A DNA stretch of 10,977 bases from JBEKCP01 sp050014815 (GTDB taxonomy: Bacteria > Planctomycetota > Planctomycetia > Pirellulales > Thermoguttaceae), in the NCBI GenBank assembly GCA_050014815.1, contig JBEKCP010000129.1, positions 1-10,977 on the forward strand, given 5' to 3'. Below the pieces are notes generated by a model. That model was not told the origin of the DNA, made no database searches, and worked only from the letters and a program-made list of their open reading frames with translations. Of this stretch, positions 1 to 6,884 are shown one piece after another; the first letter of the stretch is position 1; every line of letters starts with the position of its first letter. A program made the translations under genes and the position numbers.

Positions 1-765
1 CGGTCGGAGATCGGCCGCGCGGGGTTCGGCCGGGCGGTGGTCGGACTCAGCGGCGGGATCGATTCCAGCGTGGCGACTTTTCTGGCCGCCCGGGCCATGG
101 GACCCGAGAACGTCCTGGCCGTTACCATGCCCTACAAGACCTCCAGCGAGGCGACCCGGCGGGACAGCCGCGCCGTGATCGAACAACTGGGGATACGCAC
201 CGTCGACATCCCCATCACCCGTGCGATCGATGCGTACTTTACCCAATTCCCCGACGCCTCGCAGCTCCGCCTGGCCAACAAGTGCGCCCGGGAGCGGATG
301 ACCGTCCTCTACGACCAGAGCGCGGCCTTCCAAGGATTGGTCGTTGGAACGAGCAACAAGAGCGAGCTCCTGTTAGGATACGGCACGCAGTTCGGCGACA
401 TGGCCTCGGCCGTCAACCCGGTCGGCGACCTTTACAAGACGCAGCTTTACCAACTGGCCGCGCACCTGGGCGTTCCGGGGGAGATCCTCGACAAGGCCCC
501 GACCGGCGACCTCTGGGTCGGCCAGACCGACGAGGGCGAACTCGGGTTCGGTTACGCCGAGGTGGACTCGCTGCTGGTGCTCCTCGTGGATCGCCGCTGG
601 CGGCGGGCCGAGCTGGTGCGGGCCGGATTCGACCCCGAGTTCGTCGATCGCGTGGCCGCGATGGTCCGCCGAAACCACTACAAGCGCCGCATGCCGGTCA
701 TCGCCAAACTCTCGCACCGCACGATGGACCGCGACTTCCGCTACGCCCGCGATTGGGGAACGTGA
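1..765 (+). CDS. nadE: NAD+ synthase, 5'-truncated by window edge
   Basis: Last step of NAD+ biosynthesis: amidation of nicotinic acid adenine dinucleotide through an adenylylated intermediate, in the cytoplasm. The frame is open from base 1, so the true start lies upstream; 254 residues are visible. The ATP-pyrophosphatase P-loop SGGIDSS is at visible residues 17-23. Other NadE hallmarks are GTSNKSE (116-122), a GD...NPVGDLYKT block (132-147) and PTGDLWVGQTDEGE (from 167). The C-terminus, with a KRRMPVIAKLSHRT stretch and then RDFRYARDWG, is typical of the short ammonia-dependent form, which is about 270 residues, so probably only a few tens of residues are missing. An N-terminal glutaminase domain outside the window cannot be excluded. 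A heptamer repeat array begins 4 bp after the TGA stop. The GTG at 37 falls only four codons before the P-loop and is not a credible start. Confidence 0.93.
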   Translation, partial: RSEIGRAGFGRAVVGLSGGIDSSVATFLAARAMGPENVLAVTMPYKTSSEATRRDSRAVIEQLGIRTVDIPITRAIDAYFTQFPDASQLRLANKCARERMTVLYDQSAAFQGLVVGTSNKSELLLGYGTQFGDMASAVNPVGDLYKTQLYQLAAHLGVPGEILDKAPTGDLWVGQTDEGELGFGYAEVDSLLVLLVDRRWRRAELVRAGFDPEFVDRVAAMVRRNHYKRRMPVIAKLSHRTMDRDFRYARDWGT

Positions 766-769
766 TGCA

Positions 770-829
770 GATTTTGGATTTTGGATTTTAGATTTTGGAT
801 TTGTTTGAGATTTGGGATTTGAGATTCCG
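770..829. repeat. AT-rich heptamer tandem array (GATTTTG type)
   Basis: This fills almost all of the 72-bp gap between nadE and glgC. Four units GATTTTG, GATTTTG, GATTTTA, GATTTTG run in register from 770 to 797. Degenerate GATTTGG/GATTTGA-like units follow to about 829, with one phase slip near 802. The AT-richness contrasts sharply with the GC-rich genes on both sides. It is one of four arrays in the window with a 7-bp period. The array ends just before the glgC ribosome-binding site, so it forms part of the glgC leader and could contribute promoter-like AT-rich sequence, though I see no clear -35/-10 pair. Confidence 0.85.
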
Positions 830-837
830 AGGCCCTG

Positions 838-2127
838 ATGAAGAACGTTGTGACGCTCGTGCTCGGCGGGGGACAGGGGACTCGCCTCTACCCGCTGACC
901 AAGGTCCGCTCGAAGCCGGCGGTGCCGGTGGCGGGCAAGTACCGCCTGATCGACATCCCGTTGTCCAATTGCATCAACAGCGGTTTGAACCGGATCTACG
1001 TGCTGACCCAGTTCAACTCGGTCAGCCTGCACCGCCACATCCGCAGCACCTATATCTTCGACGCCTTCGACCGCGGGTTCGTAGAAATCCTGGCCGCCCA
1101 GCAGACCTTGGACAACGCCAATTGGTACCAGGGAACCGCCGACGCCGTGCGGCAGAACCTCCGCTACATCGAGGACCCCGCGATCGACTACGTCCTGATC
1201 CTCTCCGGCGACCAGCTCTATCGCATGAACTTCCGGGAGATGATCGCATCGCACGAGCAGAGCGGGGCCGACGTCTCCATCGCCGGCGTCCCGGTGGCAA
1301 GGGAAGAGGCCGGCTCCGTCGGGGTCATGCGGGTGGACGCCTCCGGCCGCGTAGTCGGCTTCCTCGAAAAGCCGCAGACTCCCGAAGACGTCGCGTTGGT
1401 GCGGACCGATCCGGCCTGGATCGACGCCCAGGGGGTGCCCAGCCGCGGACGCGATTGCCTGGCGAACATGGGCATTTACCTGTTCAACCGCGCCACGCTG
1501 CTGGATTCGCTCGAAAAGACGGCGTATCGCGATTTCGGCAAGGAGGTCTTCCCCGCCTCGATGCGGGCCCATCACGTCCACTTGCACCTGTTCGACGGCT
1601 ATTGGGAGGACATCGGGACGATCCGGGCGTTCTACGAGGCGAACCTCCTGCTCTGCTCGCGGGACCCGCCGTTCGACCTCGCGCTCAGCTCTGCGCCGGT
1701 CTACTCGCGGCCGCGGTTCCTGCCCCCTTCGCACATCCACGGCGCCACGATCCGGCAGAGCCTCGTGGCCGACGGCTGCGTGATCGAGGAAGGCGCGGTC
1801 ATCGAGAACAGCATCATCGGCCTGCGGTGCATCATCGGCCGCGACGTGACGATCCGCGACTCGATCCTGATGGGCAACGATTTCTACGACGCGCCCGGCG
1901 CGGCCCCCGACGCGGGTGCTCCCGCCGGGCGCATCCCGCTGGGCGTCGGCCGCGGCACGCACGTCGAGGGCGCCATCATCGACAAGAACTGCCGGATCGG
2001 CGCGAATGTCCGCGTGCTGAATTCCCGCGGAATCGTGGCGACCGAGGAAACCCCCTGCGGCATGATCCGCGACGGCATCGTCGTCATCCCCAAGGGCGCG
2101 GCCTTGCCCGACGGGTGGTCCATGTAA
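838..2127 (+). CDS. glgC: Glucose-1-phosphate adenylyltransferase (ADP-glucose pyrophosphorylase)
   Basis: Makes ADP-glucose from glucose-1-phosphate and ATP, the committed step of bacterial glycogen synthesis. The 429 residues match the usual length. The nucleotidyltransferase domain has LGGGQGTRLYPLT at 9-21, the KP pair at 26-27, GTADAVRQN at 99-107, the catalytic-type Asp in SGDQLYRM (D125), the sugar-phosphate motif FLEKP at 175-179 (K178) and YWEDIGT at 255-261. From about 300 a left-handed beta-helix with hexapeptide-like repeats follows. The C-terminus (RDGIVVIPKGA, 411-421) resembles the cyanobacterial/plant end where allosteric activators bind, with a lysine at 419; effector preference cannot be read from this. 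The ATG at 838 has GAGG at 829-832 upstream. Convergent with leuB. Confidence 0.95.
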   Translation: MKNVVTLVLGGGQGTRLYPLTKVRSKPAVPVAGKYRLIDIPLSNCINSGLNRIYVLTQFNSVSLHRHIRSTYIFDAFDRGFVEILAAQQTLDNANWYQGTADAVRQNLRYIEDPAIDYVLILSGDQLYRMNFREMIASHEQSGADVSIAGVPVAREEAGSVGVMRVDASGRVVGFLEKPQTPEDVALVRTDPAWIDAQGVPSRGRDCLANMGIYLFNRATLLDSLEKTAYRDFGKEVFPASMRAHHVHLHLFDGYWEDIGTIRAFYEANLLLCSRDPPFDLALSSAPVYSRPRFLPPSHIHGATIRQSLVADGCVIEEGAVIENSIIGLRCIIGRDVTIRDSILMGNDFYDAPGAAPDAGAPAGRIPLGVGRGTHVEGAIIDKNCRIGANVRVLNSRGIVATEETPCGMIRDGIVVIPKGAALPDGWSM

Positions 2128-2132
2128 TCGCT

Positions 2133-2155
2133 CCCCTCTCCCTTCGGGAGAGGGG
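2133..2155. repeat. Perfect 10-bp stem hairpin between convergent genes
   Basis: CCCCTCTCCC, loop TTC, GGGAGAGGGG: a perfect 10-bp stem with a 3-base loop starting 5 bp after the glgC stop, in the gap between convergent glgC and leuB. It is followed by a G-rich tail (to about 2170) without a T-run, so it is not a classical intrinsic terminator, although it could stop transcription from either side. The sequence with its G-rich tail looks like a dispersed REP-like element that I recall from many genomes; that family link is recollection. Confidence 0.7.
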
Positions 2156-2288
2156 CAGGGGGTGAGGGCGTAGTGAAGAAACCGGTTGAATTGCTACCGA
2201 AAGGAAGAACAATGCAGCCGACCATTGGCGAGCGTTCACGGGGCAGGCAGGGGCGACCACCGAAGACAACGGAAGTGCGCTTCCCCGT

Positions 2289-3374
2289 TTACGTCAGCGC
2301 GTCGCACACGAGGTCGCCGACCTCGCGGGTGCCGTAGCCCATGCGGCCGGCGGCCTGGCTCTTCATCTTCGTGCCGGTGACCTTCTGGATGGCCGCCATG
2401 ACCCGCTGGCCCGCCTTCGGGTAGCCGCTGTGCTCCAGGAGCATGGCGGCGGCGCCGATGGCGGCAATGGGGTTGATGACGTTCTTGCCGGTGTACTTCG
2501 GGGCGCTGCCGCCCATCGGCTCGAACATGCTGACGCCGCCGGGGTCGGGATTGAGGTTGCCGCCGGCCGCCACGCCCATCCCGCCCTGCAGGATCGCCGC
2601 CAGGTCCGTGATGATGTCGCCGAACATGTTCGTGGTCACGATCACGTCGAACGACTCGGGGTTCTTGATCATCCACATGCAGCAGGCATCGACGTGGTTG
2701 TAGTCGGTCTTGACGTCGGGGTAGTCGCGGGCGACGTCCTGGAAGGTCCGCCACCAGAGGTCGTGGCCGTAGGTCAGCACGTTCGTTTTGGCCACCAGGG
2801 TCAGTTGCTTGCGGCGGTTGCGCTTGCGGGTGTAATCGAAGGCCCAGCGGATGCACCGTTCGCAGCCCTTGCGGGTGTAGACGGCGGTCTGCATGGCGAC
2901 CTCGTCGGGAGTGCCCTTCTTCAGGAAGCCGCCCATGCCGACGTACATGTCCTCGGTGTTCTCGCGGACGACGACGAAGTCGATCTGGTCGGGGCCCTTG
3001 CCGGCCAGCGGCGTCTCGACGCCCGGATAGAGCTTCACGGGGCGGAGGTTGATGTACTGGTCGAAGCGGAACCGCAGTTCCAGGAGGAGTCCCTTTTCCA
3101 GGATGCCCGGCGGCACGTCCGGATGCCCCACCGCGCCCAGGAGGATCGCCCGGAACGTGCGGAGCTCGTCGATCACGGACTGGGGCAGGATCTCGCCGGT
3201 GCGGAGGTAGCGCTGGCCGCCCAGATCGAAATCGACGAGCTCACAGCAAATGCCTTCCAGGGCGGCCACCGCCTTCAGGACCTTGACGGCCTCGGCGGTG
3301 ACTTCGGGTCCGGTGCCGTCGCCGCCGATGACGGCCACGCGGAGAATGTCACGGGTGCTCACAGTGAGGTCCAC
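2289..3374 (-). CDS. leuB: 3-isopropylmalate dehydrogenase (isocitrate/isopropylmalate dehydrogenase family)
   Basis: Oxidative decarboxylation of 3-isopropylmalate in leucine synthesis. The protein has 361 residues, the normal family length. It has the N-terminal GGDGTGPEV motif (17-25). The substrate arginines expected in LeuB are present: R101 in LLLELR, R111 in NLRP and R137 in VREN. The metal-site motif TNMFGDIITDLAA (248-260) is also present. Odd point: at the cofactor-selecting position, where NAD-dependent LeuB usually has Asp-Ile after GSAP, this protein has Lys293-Tyr294, as in NADP-dependent isocitrate dehydrogenase. The start is a GTG touching the stop of the upstream zinc-ribbon gene; a second GTG at 3362 (four codons later) is nearly as good, and neither has a strong Shine-Dalgarno. 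Co-transcription with the zinc-ribbon gene is likely. Another beta-hydroxyacid oxidative decarboxylase is possible but less likely. Confidence 0.85.
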   Translation of the reverse strand: MDLTVSTRDILRVAVIGGDGTGPEVTAEAVKVLKAVAALEGICCELVDFDLGGQRYLRTGEILPQSVIDELRTFRAILLGAVGHPDVPPGILEKGLLLELRFRFDQYINLRPVKLYPGVETPLAGKGPDQIDFVVVRENTEDMYVGMGGFLKKGTPDEVAMQTAVYTRKGCERCIRWAFDYTRKRNRRKQLTLVAKTNVLTYGHDLWWRTFQDVARDYPDVKTDYNHVDACCMWMIKNPESFDVIVTTNMFGDIITDLAAILQGGMGVAAGGNLNPDPGGVSMFEPMGGSAPKYTGKNVINPIAAIGAAAMLLEHSGYPKAGQRVMAAIQKVTGTKMKSQAAGRMGYGTREVGDLVCDALT

Positions 3375-3689
3375 TCAGTTCTTGCTGAAGCCTACCGCCT
3401 TGACGGCGGCCCTTTCGCGCCCGAGCGGATTCTTGAGGAACCGCTTGCGACACTCCGGGCAAAGATCGAAACGCAGTTGCTGGTACACGTCCTGGCCGAT
3501 TTCGTCGCTGTCGGCGTCTTCCAGTTGCTCCAGCACGTCCTGGATTTCCTGGAGGTGGTCGCAATCGCTCTCTTCCTCGTCCGTCGCGGCAGGAGCCAGC
3601 GCGGCGTAGATTTCCATCTTGACGACGTAGCGTAGATCTTCGTCGAGGTCCAGTTCCCGTTTGCACACATCGCATGAGTATCGAATCAT
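3375..3689 (-). CDS. Small CxxC zinc-ribbon protein of unknown function
   Basis: 104 residues, function not recognised. Two cysteine pairs, CDVC at 6-9 and CPEC near 78-81, look like a zinc-binding ribbon or treble clef. They are separated by a very acidic, probably helical middle segment (DEEESDCDHLQEIQDVLEQL and onward). The C-terminus is basic (RKRFLKNPLGRERAAVK). The start is placed at the ATG at 3689 because GAGGAG lies about 7 bp upstream; an in-frame GTG at 3707 would add six residues but has no such site. The gene abuts leuB with no gap (TGA directly followed by the leuB GTG), which implies one transcript and coupled translation. A structural zinc-binding or nucleic-acid-binding adaptor role is conceivable but unproven. 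Confidence 0.8.
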   Translation of the reverse strand: MIRYSCDVCKRELDLDEDLRYVVKMEIYAALAPAATDEEESDCDHLQEIQDVLEQLEDADSDEIGQDVYQQLRFDLCPECRKRFLKNPLGRERAAVKAVGFSKN

Positions 3690-3754
3690 TGACCTGCTCC
3701 TCGTCACAATGCCGGCCCGTGGGGCCGAAGATCGAAGGCGTGCCCGATAGACCC

Positions 3755-3784
3755 ATCCTAATGTCGGCCGCCGAGTCGTGGCAA
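3755..3784 (-). promoter_or_regulatory. Candidate sigma-70-like promoter for zinc-ribbon gene and leuB
   Basis: Read on the minus strand: TTGCCA (3784-3779), an 18-bp spacer, then TAGGAT (3760-3755). The match to consensus is 5/6 at -35 and 4/6 at -10. It would give a leader of about 60 bases before the ATG at 3689. Seen by eye only; planctomycete promoter consensus is poorly defined. Confidence 0.4.
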
Positions 3785-3836
3785 GGCATCCTTGGCAAAT
3801 TCCTCGCGGATTTCTTGGCGGCTGCGACGGTTTTTC

Positions 3837-3877
3837 GGGGGGGAGCGGGAGTGAAGATCGGTAAACCTATCCCCCCC
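3837..3877. other. G-tract/C-tract inverted repeat in the divergent intergenic region
   Basis: GGGGGGGA at 3837-3844 and TCCCCCCC at 3870-3877 are perfect 8-bp complements around a 25-base loop. They lie between the divergent zinc-ribbon and HNH genes, upstream of the HNH -10-like element. This could be a regulatory or transcript-end structure; the function is unknown. Confidence 0.4.
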
Positions 3878-3911
3878 TCAGCGCGATCTGGTTGCGACGT
3901 GAGAACTGGAT

Positions 3912-3917
3912 TACAAT
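3912..3917 (+). promoter_or_regulatory. Candidate -10 element upstream of the HNH gene
   Basis: TACAAT, preceded by T, lies 39 bp before the GTG start. No convincing -35 at 16-18 bp spacing; the closest is TTGCGA at 3892-3897 with a short 14-bp spacer. The same hexamer occurs upstream of the next gene (4743-4748). Confidence 0.3.
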
Positions 3918-3956
3918 GGACGCTGGGACAAGTGCCGTATCCGGGAGACAGCACCA

Positions 3957-4673
3957 GTGCAGACCGTCAAGCCGCATGGCCACCGATCGAAGAGGGGTGT
4001 CGGCTCCAGGCGAGCCCACGGGACGACCGAGCCCGCCGGCCCACCGCCGCCCGCCAGTCCGTTGACGGCCAGCGTCCTGGTGCTCAACCGCCTTTATCTG
4101 GCGGTCCACGTCGTCGGTGCGCGTCGGGCGTTCGCCCTTCTATGTCGCGAGTTGGTCGAGGTCATCCACTTCGAGGAGGGGGCGCTGGCCACTTACACGT
4201 TCGACATGTGGCGCGAGGCGAGCAAGTTGCGTGCCAACTCCAAGCAACCTCATGAAGACTGGGTCCGTGCGGTCAACTTCGAGATCCAAGTGCCCCGGGT
4301 CGTCCGTCTTCTGACGTATGATCGACTGCCCAGGCAGCATGTCCACCTCAACCGCCGCAGCGTGTTGGCGCGCGACGGCCACCAGTGCCAATACTGCGGC
4401 CGGCACTTTCCGATCCAGCAGTTGAGCCTTGATCACGTCCTGCCCCGCAGCCGCGGCGGCACCACGACGTGGGAGAATGTCGTTTGCGCTTGCCTGGGGT
4501 GCAACGTCCGCAAGGGCGGGCGCACCCCCCACGAGGCGAAAATGACCCTCATCTGCCGCCCCACCAAACCCCGGCGGAATCCCCTATTGTTGACAAGACT
4601 GAATAATCCGAAGTACGAGAGTTGGCGAACCTGGCTGGATGGGGTGTACTGGGATATTGGAGCGAGAGATTGA
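3957..4673 (+). CDS. HNH endonuclease family protein
   Basis: A 238-residue protein of a widespread bacterial HNH family of uncertain physiological role. From about residue 39 the conserved core begins (SVLVLNRLYLAVHVVGARRA), followed by a region ending in VPRVVRLLTYDRLPR (112-126). The nuclease module is CQYC (144-147), LDHVLPRSRGG (158-168) with H160, WENVV (172-176) with N174, and a second CxxC at C179/C182 (CLGCNVRKGG). The cysteines probably bind structural zinc and the HNH residues a catalytic metal. The first 38 residues are basic then Pro-rich and look non-conserved. The GTG start is supported by GGGAG at 3943-3947; an in-frame TTG near residue 37 would remove the tail. No partner methylase, toxin-antitoxin or mobile gene is adjacent, so this is probably a housekeeping DNA-processing protein, not a restriction enzyme. 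Confidence 0.85.
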   Translation: MQTVKPHGHRSKRGVGSRRAHGTTEPAGPPPPASPLTASVLVLNRLYLAVHVVGARRAFALLCRELVEVIHFEEGALATYTFDMWREASKLRANSKQPHEDWVRAVNFEIQVPRVVRLLTYDRLPRQHVHLNRRSVLARDGHQCQYCGRHFPIQQLSLDHVLPRSRGGTTTWENVVCACLGCNVRKGGRTPHEAKMTLICRPTKPRRNPLLLTRLNNPKYESWRTWLDGVYWDIGARD

Positions 4674-4719
4674 TACCTCTTGCGTGGATCAGCCGCACCC
4701 CACAAGCGAACGGCTAGGC

Positions 4720-4748
4720 TTGTTTCTTTCGCGATCCTTGTTTACAAT
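4720..4748 (+). promoter_or_regulatory. Candidate sigma-70-like promoter for the sigma factor gene
   Basis: TTGTTT at 4720-4725, a 17-bp spacer, TACAAT at 4743-4748. Spacing is optimal. A start of transcription near 4755 gives a leader of about 100 bases before the preferred GTG start at 4856. Confidence 0.45.
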
Positions 4749-4855
4749 CGGTTAGTAGGTTGCGGGGCCTCGGGCCAAGGGCCGCCGCGACTCGAAGCCT
4801 CTCACGGATGAGGGCGGTGCAAGGGCAATTGTCCATCGTTCAAGGACGCCATAGC

Positions 4856-5446
4856 GTGGGACTCTCCGAAATCGACCGTAACCTCCTGGAGCGGTGTCTC
4901 CAGAAGAAGCCCAGGGCGTGGGAAGACTTTGTCGACCGCTTCATGGGCCTGGTCCTGCACGTCATTCGGCACACCGCGCAATCGCGGAGTGTCCGGCTAT
5001 CGCCCGAGGATCGCGACGACCTCTGCGCCGAGGTCTTCCTGGGGATCATCAAGAAGGATCTGGCCGTGCTGAGGAACTTTAGCGCCCGCAGCAGCCTGGC
5101 GACGTATCTGACGGTGATTGCCCGGCGGATCGTGGTCCACGAGATGCTGGCGCGCCGGGCGATGTCGCGGCTCACCGACGGGGGCGCGGCGCACGCGGCG
5201 GAGTCCGTCCCCGATCGCCACAACGGCGCCGAGGAGCGGTTGGAGAATCAAGAGGAGATCCAACGGCTCCTCGACGGGTTGAACGGCACCGAGGCCCGGG
5301 TAGTCCGCATGTATCATCTGGAGGGGAAGAGCTACCAGGAAATAGGCTCGGCCGTCGGGATGTCGGAGAACAGCGTCGGTCCGATCCTCAGCCGGGCCCG
5401 AGACAAGCTCCGCCGCGCGAGCGTGAATTCGCCGGCCGCTCCATAG
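4856..5446 (+). CDS. RNA polymerase sigma factor, ECF-like (sigma-70 family)
   Basis: A 196-residue two-domain sigma factor that would direct RNA polymerase to a specific promoter set. Region 2 spans about 20-100 (RAWEDFVDRFMGLV, then RDDLCAEVFLGIIKKD and SSLATYLTVIARRIV). A linker of about 35 residues follows. Region 4 spans about 135-187 with a helix-turn-helix at YQEIGSAVGMSENSVGPILS and the C-terminal RARDKLRR. No sigma regions 1 or 3, and no adjacent anti-sigma gene. The GTG at 4856 is chosen because AAGGA at 4842-4846 is well spaced and the product then starts directly with the family-like MGLSEIDRNLLERCL; an in-frame ATG at 4808 would add 16 residues without a ribosome site. It is separated from the HNH gene by 182 bp and probably has its own promoter. 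The regulon cannot be inferred. Confidence 0.85.
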   Translation: MGLSEIDRNLLERCLQKKPRAWEDFVDRFMGLVLHVIRHTAQSRSVRLSPEDRDDLCAEVFLGIIKKDLAVLRNFSARSSLATYLTVIARRIVVHEMLARRAMSRLTDGGAAHAAESVPDRHNGAEERLENQEEIQRLLDGLNGTEARVVRMYHLEGKSYQEIGSAVGMSENSVGPILSRARDKLRRASVNSPAAP

Positions 5447-5551
5447 AGAGGCGGGTCCGCGAGACGCTCCATTACCGGCTGGGCCTGAGCCGGCCCGCTC
5501 CCCCTTTTCGCCCCGGACTCGACTACCTGCCTGACCCTTGAAGAAGTGCCC

Positions 5552-6010
5552 ATGGGGTGCCCCGCCGGACGCGTTGCGGCCATCGATTACGGGACGGTGC
5601 GGATCGGGATCGCCATGTCCGACCCGGAGCGAACGATCGCCAGCCCATGGGAGAGTTACACCCGCCGCACGCCGGAACTCGACGCCCGGCAGTTCCAGCG
5701 ACTGGCCGCTGAAAACGGCATTGCACTCTGGGTGGTCGGACTGCCGGTACACCTTGACGGGCGGGAGAGCCGAAAGTCGCTGGAGGCCCGGCAGTTCGGC
5801 CGATGGCTCGCTCTGGCGACCGGCGTACCCCTGGTCTTCTTCGACGAGCGTTTCACCACCGCCGAGGCGGAGGACGTGCTCCGCGAGGCGAAACTGACCG
5901 GACGAGGCCGCAAGAACCGCATCGACATGGTGGCCGCCCAGATATTGCTGACTGCCTATCTGGAATCTCCCGACAAGGCCCTGGAACCCCCGATGGCGAT
6001 CGACGACTGA
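5552..6010 (+). CDS. ruvX: Putative pre-16S rRNA nuclease / Holliday junction resolvase YqgF (RuvX)
   Basis: RNase H-fold protein of the YqgF/RuvX family, implicated in 16S rRNA 5' maturation and proposed as a Holliday junction resolvase. 152 residues, usual length. The three acidic active-site positions are visible: D12 in AIDYGTVRIGIAMSD (10-24), E99 in FFDERFTTAEAE (97-108) and D125 in RIDMVAAQILL (123-133). VVGLPVHLDG (61-70) is the usual beta-strand motif before the helical part. The ATG at 5552 was chosen over the GTG at 5546 because the purine-rich GAAGAAG at 5540-5546 is better spaced. The stop is one base before the next ATG, so translation of the SDR gene is probably coupled. A 105-bp gap separates it from the sigma factor gene. 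Confidence 0.9.
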   Translation: MGCPAGRVAAIDYGTVRIGIAMSDPERTIASPWESYTRRTPELDARQFQRLAAENGIALWVVGLPVHLDGRESRKSLEARQFGRWLALATGVPLVFFDERFTTAEAEDVLREAKLTGRGRKNRIDMVAAQILLTAYLESPDKALEPPMAIDD

Positions 6011-6011
6011 C

Positions 6012-6884
6012 ATGCCCAAGCTCATCATCGGTTGCGGATACCTGGGCCGGCGCATCGCCCGGCGGTGGCGAGGCGAGGGGCACCAGGTGTTCGGGGTCGT
6101 CCGCCGCGCCGACCAATACGAGCAACTTGCCGCCGAAGGCATCCGGCCGATCCTCGCCGACGTAACCCGGCCGGAGACGCTCCGCGCGGTGCCGCCGGCC
6201 GAGACCGTCTTGTACTCGGTCGGCTACGACAGTGCCTCGGGAAAGTCGCGATGGGACATCTATGTCGAGGGACTCCGCAACGTGCTCGACGCCCTTTCCC
6301 CAGCCACCCCACGGGTCATCTTTACCAGTTCGGCCAGCGTCTACGGCGATGCGGGCGGCCAGTGGGTGGACGAGGACTCCCCCTGCCGGCCGGAGAGCGA
6401 AGCGGCCCGGGCCTTGGCGGCGGCCGAAAACCTGTTGGCCGCCCACGCGCTGGGCCAAGTGGCCGTCGTCTTGCGGCTGGCGGGGCTCTACGGGCCGGGT
6501 CGGCTGCCGCAGACGGCCGACCTCCGCTCGGGTCGGCCTTTGGCGGTCGTGGCCGGCTCGCTGGTGAACCTCATCCACGTCGAGGATGCCGCTCGGGCGG
6601 TATTGGCGGGGGAGGTCCGGGCAATGCCGCCGCGAACCTATGTCGTCTCCGACGGCCACCCGGTCGAGCGCCGCGAGTACCTGCGTCGTCTGGCGGAAGT
6701 GCTCCAGTTTCCGCCGCCGACATTCTGCGTAGAGGAGACCGTGGCCGGCCGCCCGAGCCGCAGCCTTGGCCAGAAGCGGCTCCGCAACACAAGGCTGCTC
6801 GACGAGCTGGGGCTTGAGATCGAGTATCCCAGTTACTACGAAGGACTTGCGGCGGCCGTGGCGGCTTGCGAGGCGTCCTGGTAG
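6012..6884 (+). CDS. Atypical SDR-family NAD(P)-dependent oxidoreductase/epimerase
   Basis: A 290-residue Rossmann-fold protein of the extended/atypical short-chain dehydrogenase superfamily. The nucleotide-binding turn is IIGCGYLGRRIA (5-16), with Arg31-Arg32 after the second strand favouring NADP(H). TSSASVYGDAGG (105-116) carries the active-site Ser/Tyr neighbourhood, and NLIHVEDAARAVL (186-198) is typical of NAD-dependent epimerases. The canonical catalytic YxxxK is not visible: the equivalent stretch after SPCRPESE reads AARALAAAEN (131-140). This matches the YeeZ-like atypical SDR group, whose substrates are mostly unknown. The start is fixed by one-base spacing to ruvX. The TAG stop is the first three bases of a 42-bp palindrome, so the C-terminus ends exactly at a repeat element. 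The substrate is not inferable. Confidence 0.85.
   Translation: MPKLIIGCGYLGRRIARRWRGEGHQVFGVVRRADQYEQLAAEGIRPILADVTRPETLRAVPPAETVLYSVGYDSASGKSRWDIYVEGLRNVLDALSPATPRVIFTSSASVYGDAGGQWVDEDSPCRPESEAARALAAAENLLAAHALGQVAVVLRLAGLYGPGRLPQTADLRSGRPLAVVAGSLVNLIHVEDAARAVLAGEVRAMPPRTYVVSDGHPVERREYLRRLAEVLQFPPPTFCVEETVAGRPSRSLGQKRLRNTRLLDELGLEIEYPSYYEGLAAAVAACEASW

Noticed and set aside
373..1962. Long minus-strand open frame (529 codons) across nadE and glgC
   Set aside because: Antisense to two well-conserved genes, Arg/Asp/Val-rich composition, and its middle translates the intergenic heptamer array; typical high-GC shadow frame.
2430..3635. Plus-strand open frame (401 codons) opposite leuB and the zinc-ribbon gene
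   Set aside because: Exact antisense shadow of leuB with no family motifs; the minus-strand proteins carry clear conserved residues.
3957..4673. HNH gene as part of a defence or restriction-modification island
   Set aside because: No methyltransferase, specificity, NTPase or mobile gene adjacent; flanked by housekeeping genes, and the family is widespread as a single gene.
5475..5493. CCGGCT...AGCCGG stem after the sigma factor gene as a terminator
   Set aside because: Only a 6-bp stem with a 7-base loop, and the following run is mostly C with four T bases; too weak to call.
4997..6142. Minus-strand open frame (381 codons) across the sigma factor, ruvX and SDR genes
   Set aside because: Spans three conserved plus-strand genes and their gaps; no recognisable motif or ribosome site.
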